From an uncultured Kiritimatiellota bacterium (GTDB taxonomy: Bacteria > Verrucomicrobiota > Kiritimatiellia > RFP12 > UBA1067), in NCBI GenBank assembly GCA_934654805.1, contig CAKUGW010000118.1, positions 1-9,485 on the forward strand: DNA of 9,485 nt, in the 5' to 3' direction. Both the position numbers and the translations under genes were made by a program. The notes below the pieces were generated by a model. It did not search any database. It was not told the DNA's origin and saw nothing but the letters and a program-made list of their open reading frames with translations. This document shows, in pieces, positions 1 through 5,466 of this stretch (position 1 is its first letter; each line of letters starts with the position of its first letter).

Positions 1-31
1 GAGGACAGCCCTAACGGCTCAACACCCAAAG

Positions 32-68
32 TTAGGATTTAGTTCTGGAATCCAAGTTTAGTTCCGGA
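32..68. repeat. Near-direct repeat over the galM stop
   Basis: Two 12-nt copies, TTTAGTTCTGGA (38-49) and TTTAGTTCCGGA (57-68), differ at one base and lie 19 nt apart. The second copy contains the galM stop codon (58-60, read on the minus strand). A 6-bp inverted repeat (CCTAAC at 10-15, GTTAGG at 31-36) lies just outside, but it has no GC-rich stem and T-tract of a normal terminator. The 57 bases before galM hold no other recognisable feature. It may be the edge of a repeated element that continues outside the window; this is inference. Confidence 0.4.
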
Positions 69-1176
69 CGCGGCGCTCGCCGGGCCGGAGGGCCGTCGAC
101 GGGAAGTCGGGGCGGTTCGGCGAGTCGGGCGCGTGCTGCGTCTCCAGCGCGACGCCCGCGTACTGCGGCAGCGTCCGCCCCGCCGTCTTCGTCGGGAGCG
201 TCCCGTCCATGTTCTGCGCGCCGTACATCTGCAGGCACGGCTCGGTCGTCCAGACCTCCAGGCGGCGGCCCGACACGGGGTCGCGCAGCGTCGCCGCCGG
301 ATGCAGCTCGCCGGGCGTGCCGCGCAGGACGAAGTTGTGGTCGTACCAGCCGTCCATCGGCCAGTTCGCCGGTTCGGCGGCCATCCAGGCGGCCCGCGCG
401 CCGATCGGGCGGAGCGCGGTGAAGTCGAAGCCCGTCCCCTTCACCGGCGCGTTCTGCGTCGGGATCAGCCCCGCGTCCGTCTGCGTGTAGTTGTCCGCGA
501 AGATCTGGAGTTCCTGTTTCAGCACGTCGCCGCTCGCCTCGCCCGCAAGGTTCCAGTAGCTGTGGTGCGTCAGGTTGAGGACGGTCGGCTTGTCCGTCGT
601 CGCCTCGTAGTCGACCGTCCAGACGTTCGTCGGGAGGACGCGGTACGTGACCTTGCAGTTGACCGTGCCGGGGAAGCCCATGTCGCCGTCCGGCGAGACA
701 AGCGACAGCACGAGGCCGACCGTCTCGCCCTCGACGAACGGACGCGCCTGCCAGACCTTCGTGTCCCAGCCGTCCGGCCCGCCGTGGAGGTTGTTGTGGC
801 GCGGCGGCTTGTCTTCGCTGATCGGCAGCTGGTACGCCTTGCCGTCGAGCGTGAACTTGCCGTCGCGGATGCGGTTGCCGAAGCGGCCGATGAGCGTGCC
901 CATCGAGAAGCCGTTCCGCTCGTATTCCGCCGCCGTGTTCCAGCCGAGCGTGACGTCCGCAAGGTTGCCGAACCGGTCCGGCGCGTAGCAGCGCACGAGC
1001 CGCCCGCCGTAGTCGGCGACGTCGAGGACGAGCCCACCCGCGCCGCGCAGGGTGTAGAGCGTCGTCTCCGTGCCGTCCGAAAGACGCCCGAAGCTGCGCT
1101 TCGTCGGTGCCTCGACCGCCGCCACCAGTGAACCGACCGCACACGCGGCCGCTGTCGTCAGGAGAATTCGTTTCAT
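58..1176 (-). CDS. galM: Secreted aldose 1-epimerase (galactose mutarotase)
   Basis: A 372-residue aldose 1-epimerase of the GalM family, which interconverts alpha and beta anomers of hexoses such as galactose. Visible family landmarks are RFGNRI (98-103), NNLHGG with His131, NLTHHSYWNL with His205 (the expected catalytic acid), YDHNF with Asp279, and GVALETQ with Glu345 (the expected catalytic base). Residues 1-20 form a signal peptide (basic MKR, hydrophobic stretch, small residues around SLVAA), so the enzyme probably works outside the cytoplasm. I chose the ATG at 1174-1176 because AAAGGA sits 9 nt upstream. In-frame ATGs 3 and 9 codons earlier lack a spaced ribosome site. It is last in the likely thrH-nadA-galM unit, 71 nt after nadA. 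The C-terminus (PGERRVRN) stops about 8-12 residues before the final beta strand usual in the family, close to the repeat at 38-68. Family confidence is high. Confidence 0.93.
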   Translation of the reverse strand: MKRILLTTAAACAVGSLVAAVEAPTKRSFGRLSDGTETTLYTLRGAGGLVLDVADYGGRLVRCYAPDRFGNLADVTLGWNTAAEYERNGFSMGTLIGRFGNRIRDGKFTLDGKAYQLPISEDKPPRHNNLHGGPDGWDTKVWQARPFVEGETVGLVLSLVSPDGDMGFPGTVNCKVTYRVLPTNVWTVDYEATTDKPTVLNLTHHSYWNLAGEASGDVLKQELQIFADNYTQTDAGLIPTQNAPVKGTGFDFTALRPIGARAAWMAAEPANWPMDGWYDHNFVLRGTPGELHPAATLRDPVSGRRLEVWTTEPCLQMYGAQNMDGTLPTKTAGRTLPQYAGVALETQHAPDSPNRPDFPSTALRPGERRVRN

Positions 1177-1185
1177 CGTTGTCAT

Positions 1186-1191
1186 TCCTTT
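1186..1191 (-). promoter_or_regulatory. Ribosome binding site of galM
   Basis: AAAGGA on the minus strand, 9 nt before the ATG at 1174-1176. It abuts the alternative in-frame ATG at 1183-1185, so it favours the shorter start, which also gives a standard signal peptide. Confidence 0.6.
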
Positions 1192-1224
1192 CTTTTTGTT
1201 CATGCCGTTCGCGAAGGGGTTGTC

Positions 1225-1248
1225 AATCGCACCTTTCCACCTTTCCGC
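1225..1248 (-). repeat. Short run of GTGGAAAG-like 8-nt units
   Basis: Read on the minus strand, three consecutive octamers follow the last coding base of nadA: GCGGAAAG (1248-1241), GTGGAAAG (1240-1233) and the degenerate GTGCGATT (1232-1225). The first overlaps the last base of the nadA stop codon. The units resemble the larger array at 5333-5372. In both places a downstream ACAACCCCTT occurs shortly before the next gene. A small degenerate tandem repeat is seen directly; shared origin is inference. Confidence 0.5.
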
Positions 1249-2147
1249 TACCCGACCGCCAGCATCGCGTCGATCGCGCGCTTCGCCCGCGCGGCGACGT
1301 CGGGGTCGACCTCGACCGGCGTCTTCATCTCGCGCAGCGACTCGGCGAGGTTCTCGAGCGTCGTCTTCTTCATGTTCGGGCAGACCAGGCCTTCCGACAC
1401 GGGCACGAACGTCTTCTCCGGATTCTCCTGCCGCAGGCGGTGCAGGAGCCCCACCTCCGTGCCGACGAGGATCGTCCGCGCCGCGCTCTCCCGCGCGTAG
1501 CGGCACATGCCGCCCGTCGAGAGCCGCTCGTCCGCCGCGTCGCGCACGTCGCGCGCGCATTCGGGATGTACGAGGACCGGCGCGCCGGGATGCGCCGCGC
1601 GCGCCGCCGCGATCGCCTTCGCCGTCAGCCGCGCGTGGGTCGGGCAGTACCCCGGCCACAGCACGTACTTGCGCCCTTCCCGCGTCGCGATGTGGTCGCC
1701 GAGATGCGAGTCGGGCACGAAGATGACTTCGCGGTCGCGCGGGACCGTCGCCATCACCTTCTCGGCGTTGCCGCTCGTCACGCAGAGGTCGCATTCGGCC
1801 TTCACCTCGGCCGTCGAGTTCACGTAGCAGACGGCGACCGCGCCGGGATGCTGCGCCTTCAGCGCGCGCAGCTGCTCGCCCGTGATCATGTCGGCCATCG
1901 GGCAGCCCGCCGCCGGGTCGGGTATGAGCACCGTCTTCGCCGGGTTCAGGATCTTCGCCGTCTCGGCCATGAAGTAGACGCCGCAGAAGACGATCACGTC
2001 CGCCTCGACGGTCGCCGCCTTGCGCGCAAGCTCCAGCGAGTCGCCCGTGAAGTCGGCGACGTCCTGCACCTCGCCGCGCGTGTAGTTGTGCGCGAGGATC
2101 ACGGCCTTGCGCGCGGCCGCGAGCGCGCGGATCTCATCCGAGAGCAT
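1248..2147 (-). CDS. nadA: Quinolinate synthase NadA
   Basis: A 299-residue quinolinate synthase, the usual length of the compact NadA form. It condenses iminoaspartate with dihydroxyacetone phosphate to quinolinate, in de novo NAD synthesis in the cytoplasm. The three cysteines that should hold the catalytic [4Fe-4S] cluster are Cys82 (in GCPMADM), Cys168 (in GYCPTH) and Cys256 (in CPNMK). Other landmarks are LAHNY with Tyr21, CGVYFMAETAKIL (55-67), VCYVNS (106-111), CVTSGNA (122-128), HPEC with His194 and Glu196, and GTE.GLL.RL (229-239). The start at 2147 is chosen for its GGAGG 9 nt upstream and because an earlier in-frame ATG (at 2174) would add 9 residues with no family match. The gene overlaps the end of thrH by 14 nt, suggesting coupled translation. 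No nadB or nadC lies in the window, so the iminoaspartate source must be encoded elsewhere. Confidence 0.96.
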   Translation of the reverse strand: MLSDEIRALAAARKAVILAHNYTRGEVQDVADFTGDSLELARKAATVEADVIVFCGVYFMAETAKILNPAKTVLIPDPAAGCPMADMITGEQLRALKAQHPGAVAVCYVNSTAEVKAECDLCVTSGNAEKVMATVPRDREVIFVPDSHLGDHIATREGRKYVLWPGYCPTHARLTAKAIAAARAAHPGAPVLVHPECARDVRDAADERLSTGGMCRYARESAARTILVGTEVGLLHRLRQENPEKTFVPVSEGLVCPNMKKTTLENLAESLREMKTPVEVDPDVAARAKRAIDAMLAVG

Positions 2148-2736
2148 GGAAGATCGCCTCCAGGAACTCGTCATAGGTCTCGAACGCCGGGATGTCGGGG
2201 TTCGCCCGCCGGATCGCGTCCGTCGAGCGGAAGAGGAAGCCCGCCCTCGACGCGCGGATCATCTCCAGGTCGTTGAAGCTGTCGCCCGCCGCGATCGTCT
2301 CGAAGCCGCAGCCCTGCAGGGCCCTGACGGTCGTGAGCTTCGTGTGCGGACAGCGCAGCCTGTACCCCGTCACGCGCCCGTCCGCGTCCGCGAAGAGCGA
2401 GTTGCAGAAGAGCGACGGCCAGTTGAGCTTCCTCATGAGCGGACGCCCGAACTGCTCGAACGTGTCGGAGAGGATGAGCACCTGCGTCCGCGCGCGCAGG
2501 CGGTTCAGGAACTCGTGCGCGCCGATGAGCGGCTCGATGCGCTCGATGACCTTCACGATTTCCCGGAGGCCGAGGCCGTGCTTCGCCAGCAGGTCGAGCC
2601 GGTAGCGCATGAGCTTGTCGTAGTCGGGCTCGTCCCGCGTCGTGCGCGTGAATTCCGGGATGCCGGTCTCCTTCGCGAACGCGATCCAGATTTCGGGCAC
2701 GAGAACGCCCTCAAGGTCAAGGCAAACGATGTCCAT
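2134..2736 (-). CDS. thrH: ThrH-type HAD phosphatase (phosphoserine phosphatase / homoserine phosphotransferase)
   Basis: A 200-residue haloacid-dehalogenase protein of the ThrH type, known from Pseudomonas as a phosphoserine phosphatase that can also transfer phosphate to homoserine. The opening closely follows that family: CLDLEGVLVPEIWIAFA at 5-21, with Asp7 as nucleophile and Glu9 where most HAD enzymes have a second Asp. Further HAD motifs are ILSDTF with Ser90 (motif II), Lys133 (motif III) and GDSFND with Asp152 and Asp156 (motif IV). The likely role is the last step of serine synthesis. The ATG at 2734-2736 is chosen because the family similarity starts exactly there and because the promoter near 2783 lies inside the longer open frame. 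No clear Shine-Dalgarno precedes it. It is the first gene of the likely unit with nadA and galM. Which of the two activities dominates cannot be told from sequence. Confidence 0.92.
   Translation of the reverse strand: MDIVCLDLEGVLVPEIWIAFAKETGIPEFTRTTRDEPDYDKLMRYRLDLLAKHGLGLREIVKVIERIEPLIGAHEFLNRLRARTQVLILSDTFEQFGRPLMRKLNWPSLFCNSLFADADGRVTGYRLRCPHTKLTTVRALQGCGFETIAAGDSFNDLEMIRASRAGFLFRSTDAIRRANPDIPAFETYDEFLEAIFHALG
2157..2161 (-). promoter_or_regulatory. Ribosome binding site of nadA inside thrH
   Basis: GGAGG on the minus strand, 9 nt before the nadA ATG (2145-2147) and within the last codons of thrH. It fixes the nadA start and fits translational coupling across the 14-nt overlap. Confidence 0.7.
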
Positions 2737-2778
2737 AGCTGTCAAGAGTTGCGGATGTGTGAATTTCCTTTTCCGCGT

Positions 2779-2787
2779 ATTATACCA
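2779..2787 (-). promoter_or_regulatory. Extended -10 promoter of thrH-nadA-galM
   Basis: On the minus strand the sequence reads TTTGG-TATAAT-ACGCGG: a perfect TATAAT with the TGN extension, followed by a GC-rich discriminator. It would start transcription about 35 nt before the thrH ATG. No convincing -35 box is visible at 16-19 nt. The same layout recurs at 4337-4345 and 4439-4447. Confidence 0.7.
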
Positions 2788-2893
2788 AATCCGACCGCGT
2801 TCCGGCTTGCCGCCTGATCGGACACCCCTATCCCAATCCCGGTCTTCTCGGGACGGTTTATCCCGACCTCTCGCCGAACCCCAGCAAATAATG

Positions 2894-2923
2894 AAAGGCA
2901 CGGTCGCGAACGACCGTGCCTTT
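2894..2923 (-). terminator. Hairpin terminator after the RRM gene
   Basis: A perfect 13-bp stem (2894-2906 with 2911-2923) closes a 4-nt loop that reads TTCG on the minus strand. On the minus strand it is followed by TTTCATTATTT, and it lies 24 nt after the stop of the RRM gene. It should end transcription from that gene and insulate the thrH promoter at 2783. The plus strand also has TTTT after the stem, so it could act both ways. Confidence 0.85.
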
Positions 2924-2947
2924 TCGCTTGAATGGCAATCTTTACGA

Positions 2948-3328
2948 TTACCAGCGGGTCTCGCGACGCGGGCCGCGGTCACCGCCGCGGAAACCGCCGC
3001 GACCGCCACCGAAACCGCCCCGGCCGCCGCCGAAGCCGCCACGCCCGCCGCGGCCGCCGCCAAAACCGCCCTCGCGCTCTTCGCGGGGCTTGGGCTGCGA
3101 CTCGTTGACGCGCACGGTCCGGCCGTCGAGCTCATGTCCGTTCAGCGCGTCAATCGCAGCCTGCGCCTGAGCGGCGTCGGGCATCGTGACGAAGCCGAAT
3201 CCCTTGCTGCGACCGGTCATGCGATCGGTGACAACGCGAACGGCGGTAACTTCGCCATATGGCGCGAACGCCGCCTTCAGACCGTCGTCGTCCGTCGCGT
3301 ACGCGAGGTTACCAACATAGATTTCCAT
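2948..3328 (-). CDS. Glycine-rich RRM RNA-binding protein
   Basis: A 126-residue protein with one RNA recognition motif (1-77) and a glycine/arginine-rich tail (88-126). The RRM shows RNP2 IYVGNL (3-8) and RNP1 KGFGFVTM (42-49), with aromatic residues in the positions that stack on RNA. The tail repeats FGGGRGG units like eukaryotic RGG boxes and bacterial Rbp proteins. It probably binds single-stranded RNA in the cytoplasm; bacterial relatives have been linked to cold response, but no specific role is shown here. The ATG at 3326-3328 has AAGGA 8 nt upstream and gives the normal RRM N-terminus. It lies 74 nt downstream of the outer-membrane protein gene on the same strand. No promoter box is evident in that gap, so the two may be co-transcribed. 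A strong hairpin terminator follows. Confidence 0.93.
   Translation of the reverse strand: MEIYVGNLAYATDDDGLKAAFAPYGEVTAVRVVTDRMTGRSKGFGFVTMPDAAQAQAAIDALNGHELDGRTVRVNESQPKPREEREGGFGGGRGGRGGFGGGRGGFGGGRGGFRGGDRGPRRETRW
2988..3065 (-). repeat. Glycine-codon repeat tract in the RRM gene
   Basis: The tail of the RRM gene is built of tandem in-frame units encoding FGGGRGG-like heptads (residues about 88-115). Unit copies differ at synonymous and a few non-synonymous positions. Such tracts can change in length by slippage or recombination. This is part of the coding sequence, not a separate element. Confidence 0.6.
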
Positions 3329-3402
3329 CTGATCTTTCCTTGTGTTTCTTTTTTGCACCTGAACGCGAAAGCACCCGCCCTCTTCATCCAAGCACGAAAT
3401 CG

Positions 3403-4278
3403 TTAGAAGTTGAACGTCACGCCGACGCCGCCCCAGGCGTAGTCCTTCGCATACGCGCCGTAGGCGTCGCTCAGCAGGTGGTCGACGTTGTCGCGGAGGT
3501 CGGGATCGACGATCGAGCAGTAGGCGACTTTCGCGAAGAGCCCGAAGTGCTCGCTGATCTGGTAGTTGAGGTCGAGCCCGAGCTTCATCGTCGCGATGCC
3601 GGAGTTCTTGTTGCAGTCATACCCGTTGACCTCGCCGTTGAACGCCGTCGGGAAGCACCAGTTGTACTGGCGTTCGCGCCAGACGCCCTCGAGGTACGGC
3701 GTCAGCGATAGGCCGTCTGTGACGGCGACCGCCTTCTTGAGGCCGAAGATCAGGAGGTTCGCGCCCTTCGAGTATTCGCGCACGACCGTGACGTACGGCA
3801 CGACGTAGGGGTTCACGAGCGCGAGGCTGTGGTCAAAGTCCCATGTCGTGTGGGTATGCGCCGCGCCATGGTAGTTCTTCGGCGGATAGTAGAACCACAC
3901 GACCGTCGAACGCCAGTCGAGGCCCCAGGACCTGTCGTCGTCAAGCCAGAACGTGCGCCCGAAGTGGACGTTCGGATCGTATTCGTTGAACGCCTGCCCA
4001 AGCCCCCCATCGCGGCGGCGCTTCGTCAGGTCCGTGTTCGACCAGAGGCCGACGCCGACATAGCCGATGTCGCCGAACTGGACGTTCGCGTCGACGTAGC
4101 CCTGCGCCGTCGGCTCGTTGTTCACGAGCGACCCGTAGAGCTGGTAGCCCGAATAGATCCCGTAGTTGCCGAAGCCCCAGACAGAGAGAAAGCTCTGCTC
4201 TTCGGTTTTGGCCTTTTCCTCTTCTGCGAACGCAGACAACAACGATGCCGCGCACACGGCGGCCATCAGCTTCTTCAT
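3403..4278 (-). CDS. Putative beta-barrel outer-membrane protein
   Basis: A 291-residue protein I cannot place in a named family with certainty. Residues 1-18 form a signal peptide (basic MKK, hydrophobic core, small residues before EEEK). The mature part is rich in alternating aromatic/hydrophobic and polar residues, as in amphipathic beta strands, for example FLSVWGFGNYGIYSGYQLYG (30-49), YVDANVQFGDIGYVGVGLWS (61-80) and DYAWGGVGVTFNF (279-291). The C-terminal phenylalanine is the classic outer-membrane barrel assembly signal. It could be a small porin or other surface barrel of about 12 strands; no substrate can be inferred. Cysteines at 208, 222 and 254 are unusual for a barrel. The ATG at 4276-4278 has AAGGAG 4 nt upstream. 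Its own extended -10 promoter lies about 60 nt upstream, divergent from nfnA. Confidence 0.8.
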   Translation of the reverse strand: MKKLMAAVCAASLLSAFAEEEKAKTEEQSFLSVWGFGNYGIYSGYQLYGSLVNNEPTAQGYVDANVQFGDIGYVGVGLWSNTDLTKRRRDGGLGQAFNEYDPNVHFGRTFWLDDDRSWGLDWRSTVVWFYYPPKNYHGAAHTHTTWDFDHSLALVNPYVVPYVTVVREYSKGANLLIFGLKKAVAVTDGLSLTPYLEGVWRERQYNWCFPTAFNGEVNGYDCNKNSGIATMKLGLDLNYQISEHFGLFAKVAYCSIVDPDLRDNVDHLLSDAYGAYAKDYAWGGVGVTFNF

Positions 4279-4336
4279 GTGACTCCTTATGTGGTTTTGC
4301 AGTGAATTGGAAAGTGGTTGATTCAAGATTTCGCGT

Positions 4337-4345
4337 ATTATAGCA
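4337..4345 (-). promoter_or_regulatory. Extended -10 promoter of the outer-membrane protein gene
   Basis: The minus strand reads AAATGC-TATAAT-ACGCGA: a perfect TGN-extended TATAAT with a GC-rich discriminator. The start of transcription would be about 50 nt before the ATG. No good -35 is visible; TTGCGG at 19 nt spacing is a weak candidate. Confidence 0.7.
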
Positions 4346-4358
4346 TTTCGGCGCGCAT

Positions 4359-4398
4359 CCCCGCAAGAGGGGGAGGTACGCCCGGTTCTCCCGGGGCG
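4359..4398. promoter_or_regulatory. GC-rich dyads between divergent promoters
   Basis: Two short inverted repeats lie between the back-to-back -10 boxes: CCCC-GCAAGA-GGGG (about 4359-4372) and CCCGG-TTCTC-CCGGG (4381-4395). They could be operator sites or chance in GC-rich DNA. The spacing between the two promoters would allow one regulator to affect both genes. Confidence 0.25.
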
Positions 4399-4438
4399 GG
4401 GAGTCATGAGGGACGTTTCACAGGGACGAGCGGAATTT

Positions 4439-4447
4439 TGGTATAAT
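4439..4447 (+). promoter_or_regulatory. Extended -10 promoter of nfnA-nfnB
   Basis: TTTTGG-TATAAT-GCGCGC, a perfect TGN-extended -10 with a GC-rich discriminator. A possible -35, TTCACA at 4417-4422, sits at an over-long 19-nt spacing. Transcription would begin near 4454, leaving a leader of about 33 nt before the nfnA ATG. Confidence 0.7.
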
Positions 4448-4486
4448 GCGCGCTTCATCCAGAAACTCATTTGGACTGAAACAGCC

Positions 4487-5368
4487 ATGAACCGCATACT
4501 TTCCAAGAAGCAGCTTTCCGACAGCGTCTACCGCATGGACGTGGAAGCCCCGCTCATCGCCCGGGAGCGCAAGCCCGGCCAGTTCATCATCCTCATGGTC
4601 GACGACCGACTCGGCGAGCGCATCCCGCTGACCATCGCCGACGCCGACCCCGACCGGGGCTCGATCACGCTCATCTTCCAGACGGTCGGCGCGACGACGC
4701 TGAAGCTCGCGCGGCTGAACGCCGGCGACAGCCTCCCGGCCGTCCTCGGCCCGCTCGGCAAGCCGACGTCCATCCGGGGCGCGAACGGCGAGATGCCCGG
4801 CCGCGTCGTCTGCGTCGGCGGCGGCATCGGCGTCGCGCCGATGCACCCCATCGCCCAGGCCCTCAAGGCCGCCGGCAACGAGGTCACGATCGTCATGGGC
4901 GCGCGCAACAGGGGCCTCTTCGTGATGGAGGAGGAAATGCGCGCGATCGCGGGCGACCGACTCATCCTCATGACGGACGACGGCTCGTCGGGCCGCAAGG
5001 GCCTCGTCACCGAGCCGCTGAAGGAGCTCTGCGAACGCGGCGCCGTCGACGAGGTGATCGCCATCGGCCCGCCGATCATGATGAAGTTCTGCGCGCTGAC
5101 GACGAAGCCCTTCGGCGTGAAGACGACGGTCTCGCTCAACACGATCATGATCGACGGCACGGGCATGTGCGGCGGCTGCCGCGTCTCCGTCGGCGGCAAG
5201 ACGAAGTTCGTCTGCGTCGACGGCCCCGAGTTCGACGGCCACGCCGTCGACTGGGACCTCATGCTCACGCGCATGGGCGCCTTCAGGCCGCAGGAAAAGG
5301 CCGCCAAGGACCACGTCTGCAACCTGTTGAAGGTGGAAAAGTGGAATGGTGGGAAGGTGGGAAGGTAA
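4487..5368 (+). CDS. nfnA: NfnA, FAD and [2Fe-2S] subunit of NADH-dependent ferredoxin:NADP+ oxidoreductase
   Basis: A 293-residue ferredoxin-NADP-reductase-like protein, the small subunit of the Nfn electron-bifurcating transhydrogenase. It carries FAD, binds NAD(H), and has one [2Fe-2S] cluster. Landmarks are the FAD motif RIPLTI (45-50), the nucleotide-binding stretch VCVGGGIGVAPMHPIAQAL (108-126), and the cluster region DGTGMCGGC with Cys228, Cys231 and a later Cys243. Asp223, five residues before the first Cys, is in the position of the aspartate cluster ligand reported for NfnA. Sulfide dehydrogenase and dihydroorotate dehydrogenase electron-transfer subunits are close relatives, but the adjacent nfnB decides for Nfn. 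The ATG at 4487-4489 is chosen because the promoter -10 (4442-4447) lies inside the longer open frame; it has no clear Shine-Dalgarno. Residues 283-293 are encoded by an 8-nt repeat array and look like an added tail. Confidence 0.9.
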   Translation: MNRILSKKQLSDSVYRMDVEAPLIARERKPGQFIILMVDDRLGERIPLTIADADPDRGSITLIFQTVGATTLKLARLNAGDSLPAVLGPLGKPTSIRGANGEMPGRVVCVGGGIGVAPMHPIAQALKAAGNEVTIVMGARNRGLFVMEEEMRAIAGDRLILMTDDGSSGRKGLVTEPLKELCERGAVDEVIAIGPPIMMKFCALTTKPFGVKTTVSLNTIMIDGTGMCGGCRVSVGGKTKFVCVDGPEFDGHAVDWDLMLTRMGAFRPQEKAAKDHVCNLLKVEKWNGGKVGR

Positions 5369-5372
5369 AAAG
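5333..5372 (+). repeat. Array of five GTGGRAAR-like octamers across the nfnA stop
   Basis: Five consecutive 8-nt units: GTGGAAAA, GTGGAATG, GTGGGAAG, GTGGGAAG, GTAAAAAG. The array covers the last 11 sense codons of nfnA and its TAA (5366-5368). It is purine-rich on the plus strand. A short relative follows nadA at 1225-1248 on the other strand. Confidence 0.75.
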
Positions 5373-5395
5373 CAAGAAGAACCCCTCCCATCATC

Positions 5396-5435
5396 CGACC
5401 ATTCGATTACTCGACCATTCGACCATTCAATTATT
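5396..5435 (+). repeat. Array of five CGACCATT-like octamers before nfnB
   Basis: Five consecutive 8-nt units: CGACCATT, CGATTACT, CGACCATT, CGACCATT, CAATTATT. Three are identical. The array lies in the 98-nt gap between nfnA and nfnB. The preceding array's GAATGGT is the reverse complement of ACCATTC in this one, so the two could pair in RNA. Confidence 0.75.
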
Positions 5436-5466
5436 TCTTTAATTCTTCAACAACCCCTTTAATCCC

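Noticed and set aside
58..1131. Long open frames opposite or out of phase with galM, nadA and other genes
   Set aside because: They are arginine/alanine-rich shadows typical of GC-rich DNA and conflict with well-recognised genes.
1198..1226. Internal promoter before galM (TTGACA at 1226-1221, minus strand)
   Set aside because: The -35-like hexamer is perfect, but no acceptable -10 lies 16-18 nt downstream.
5333..5435. CRISPR array
   Set aside because: Units are 8 nt and contiguous, with no spacers.
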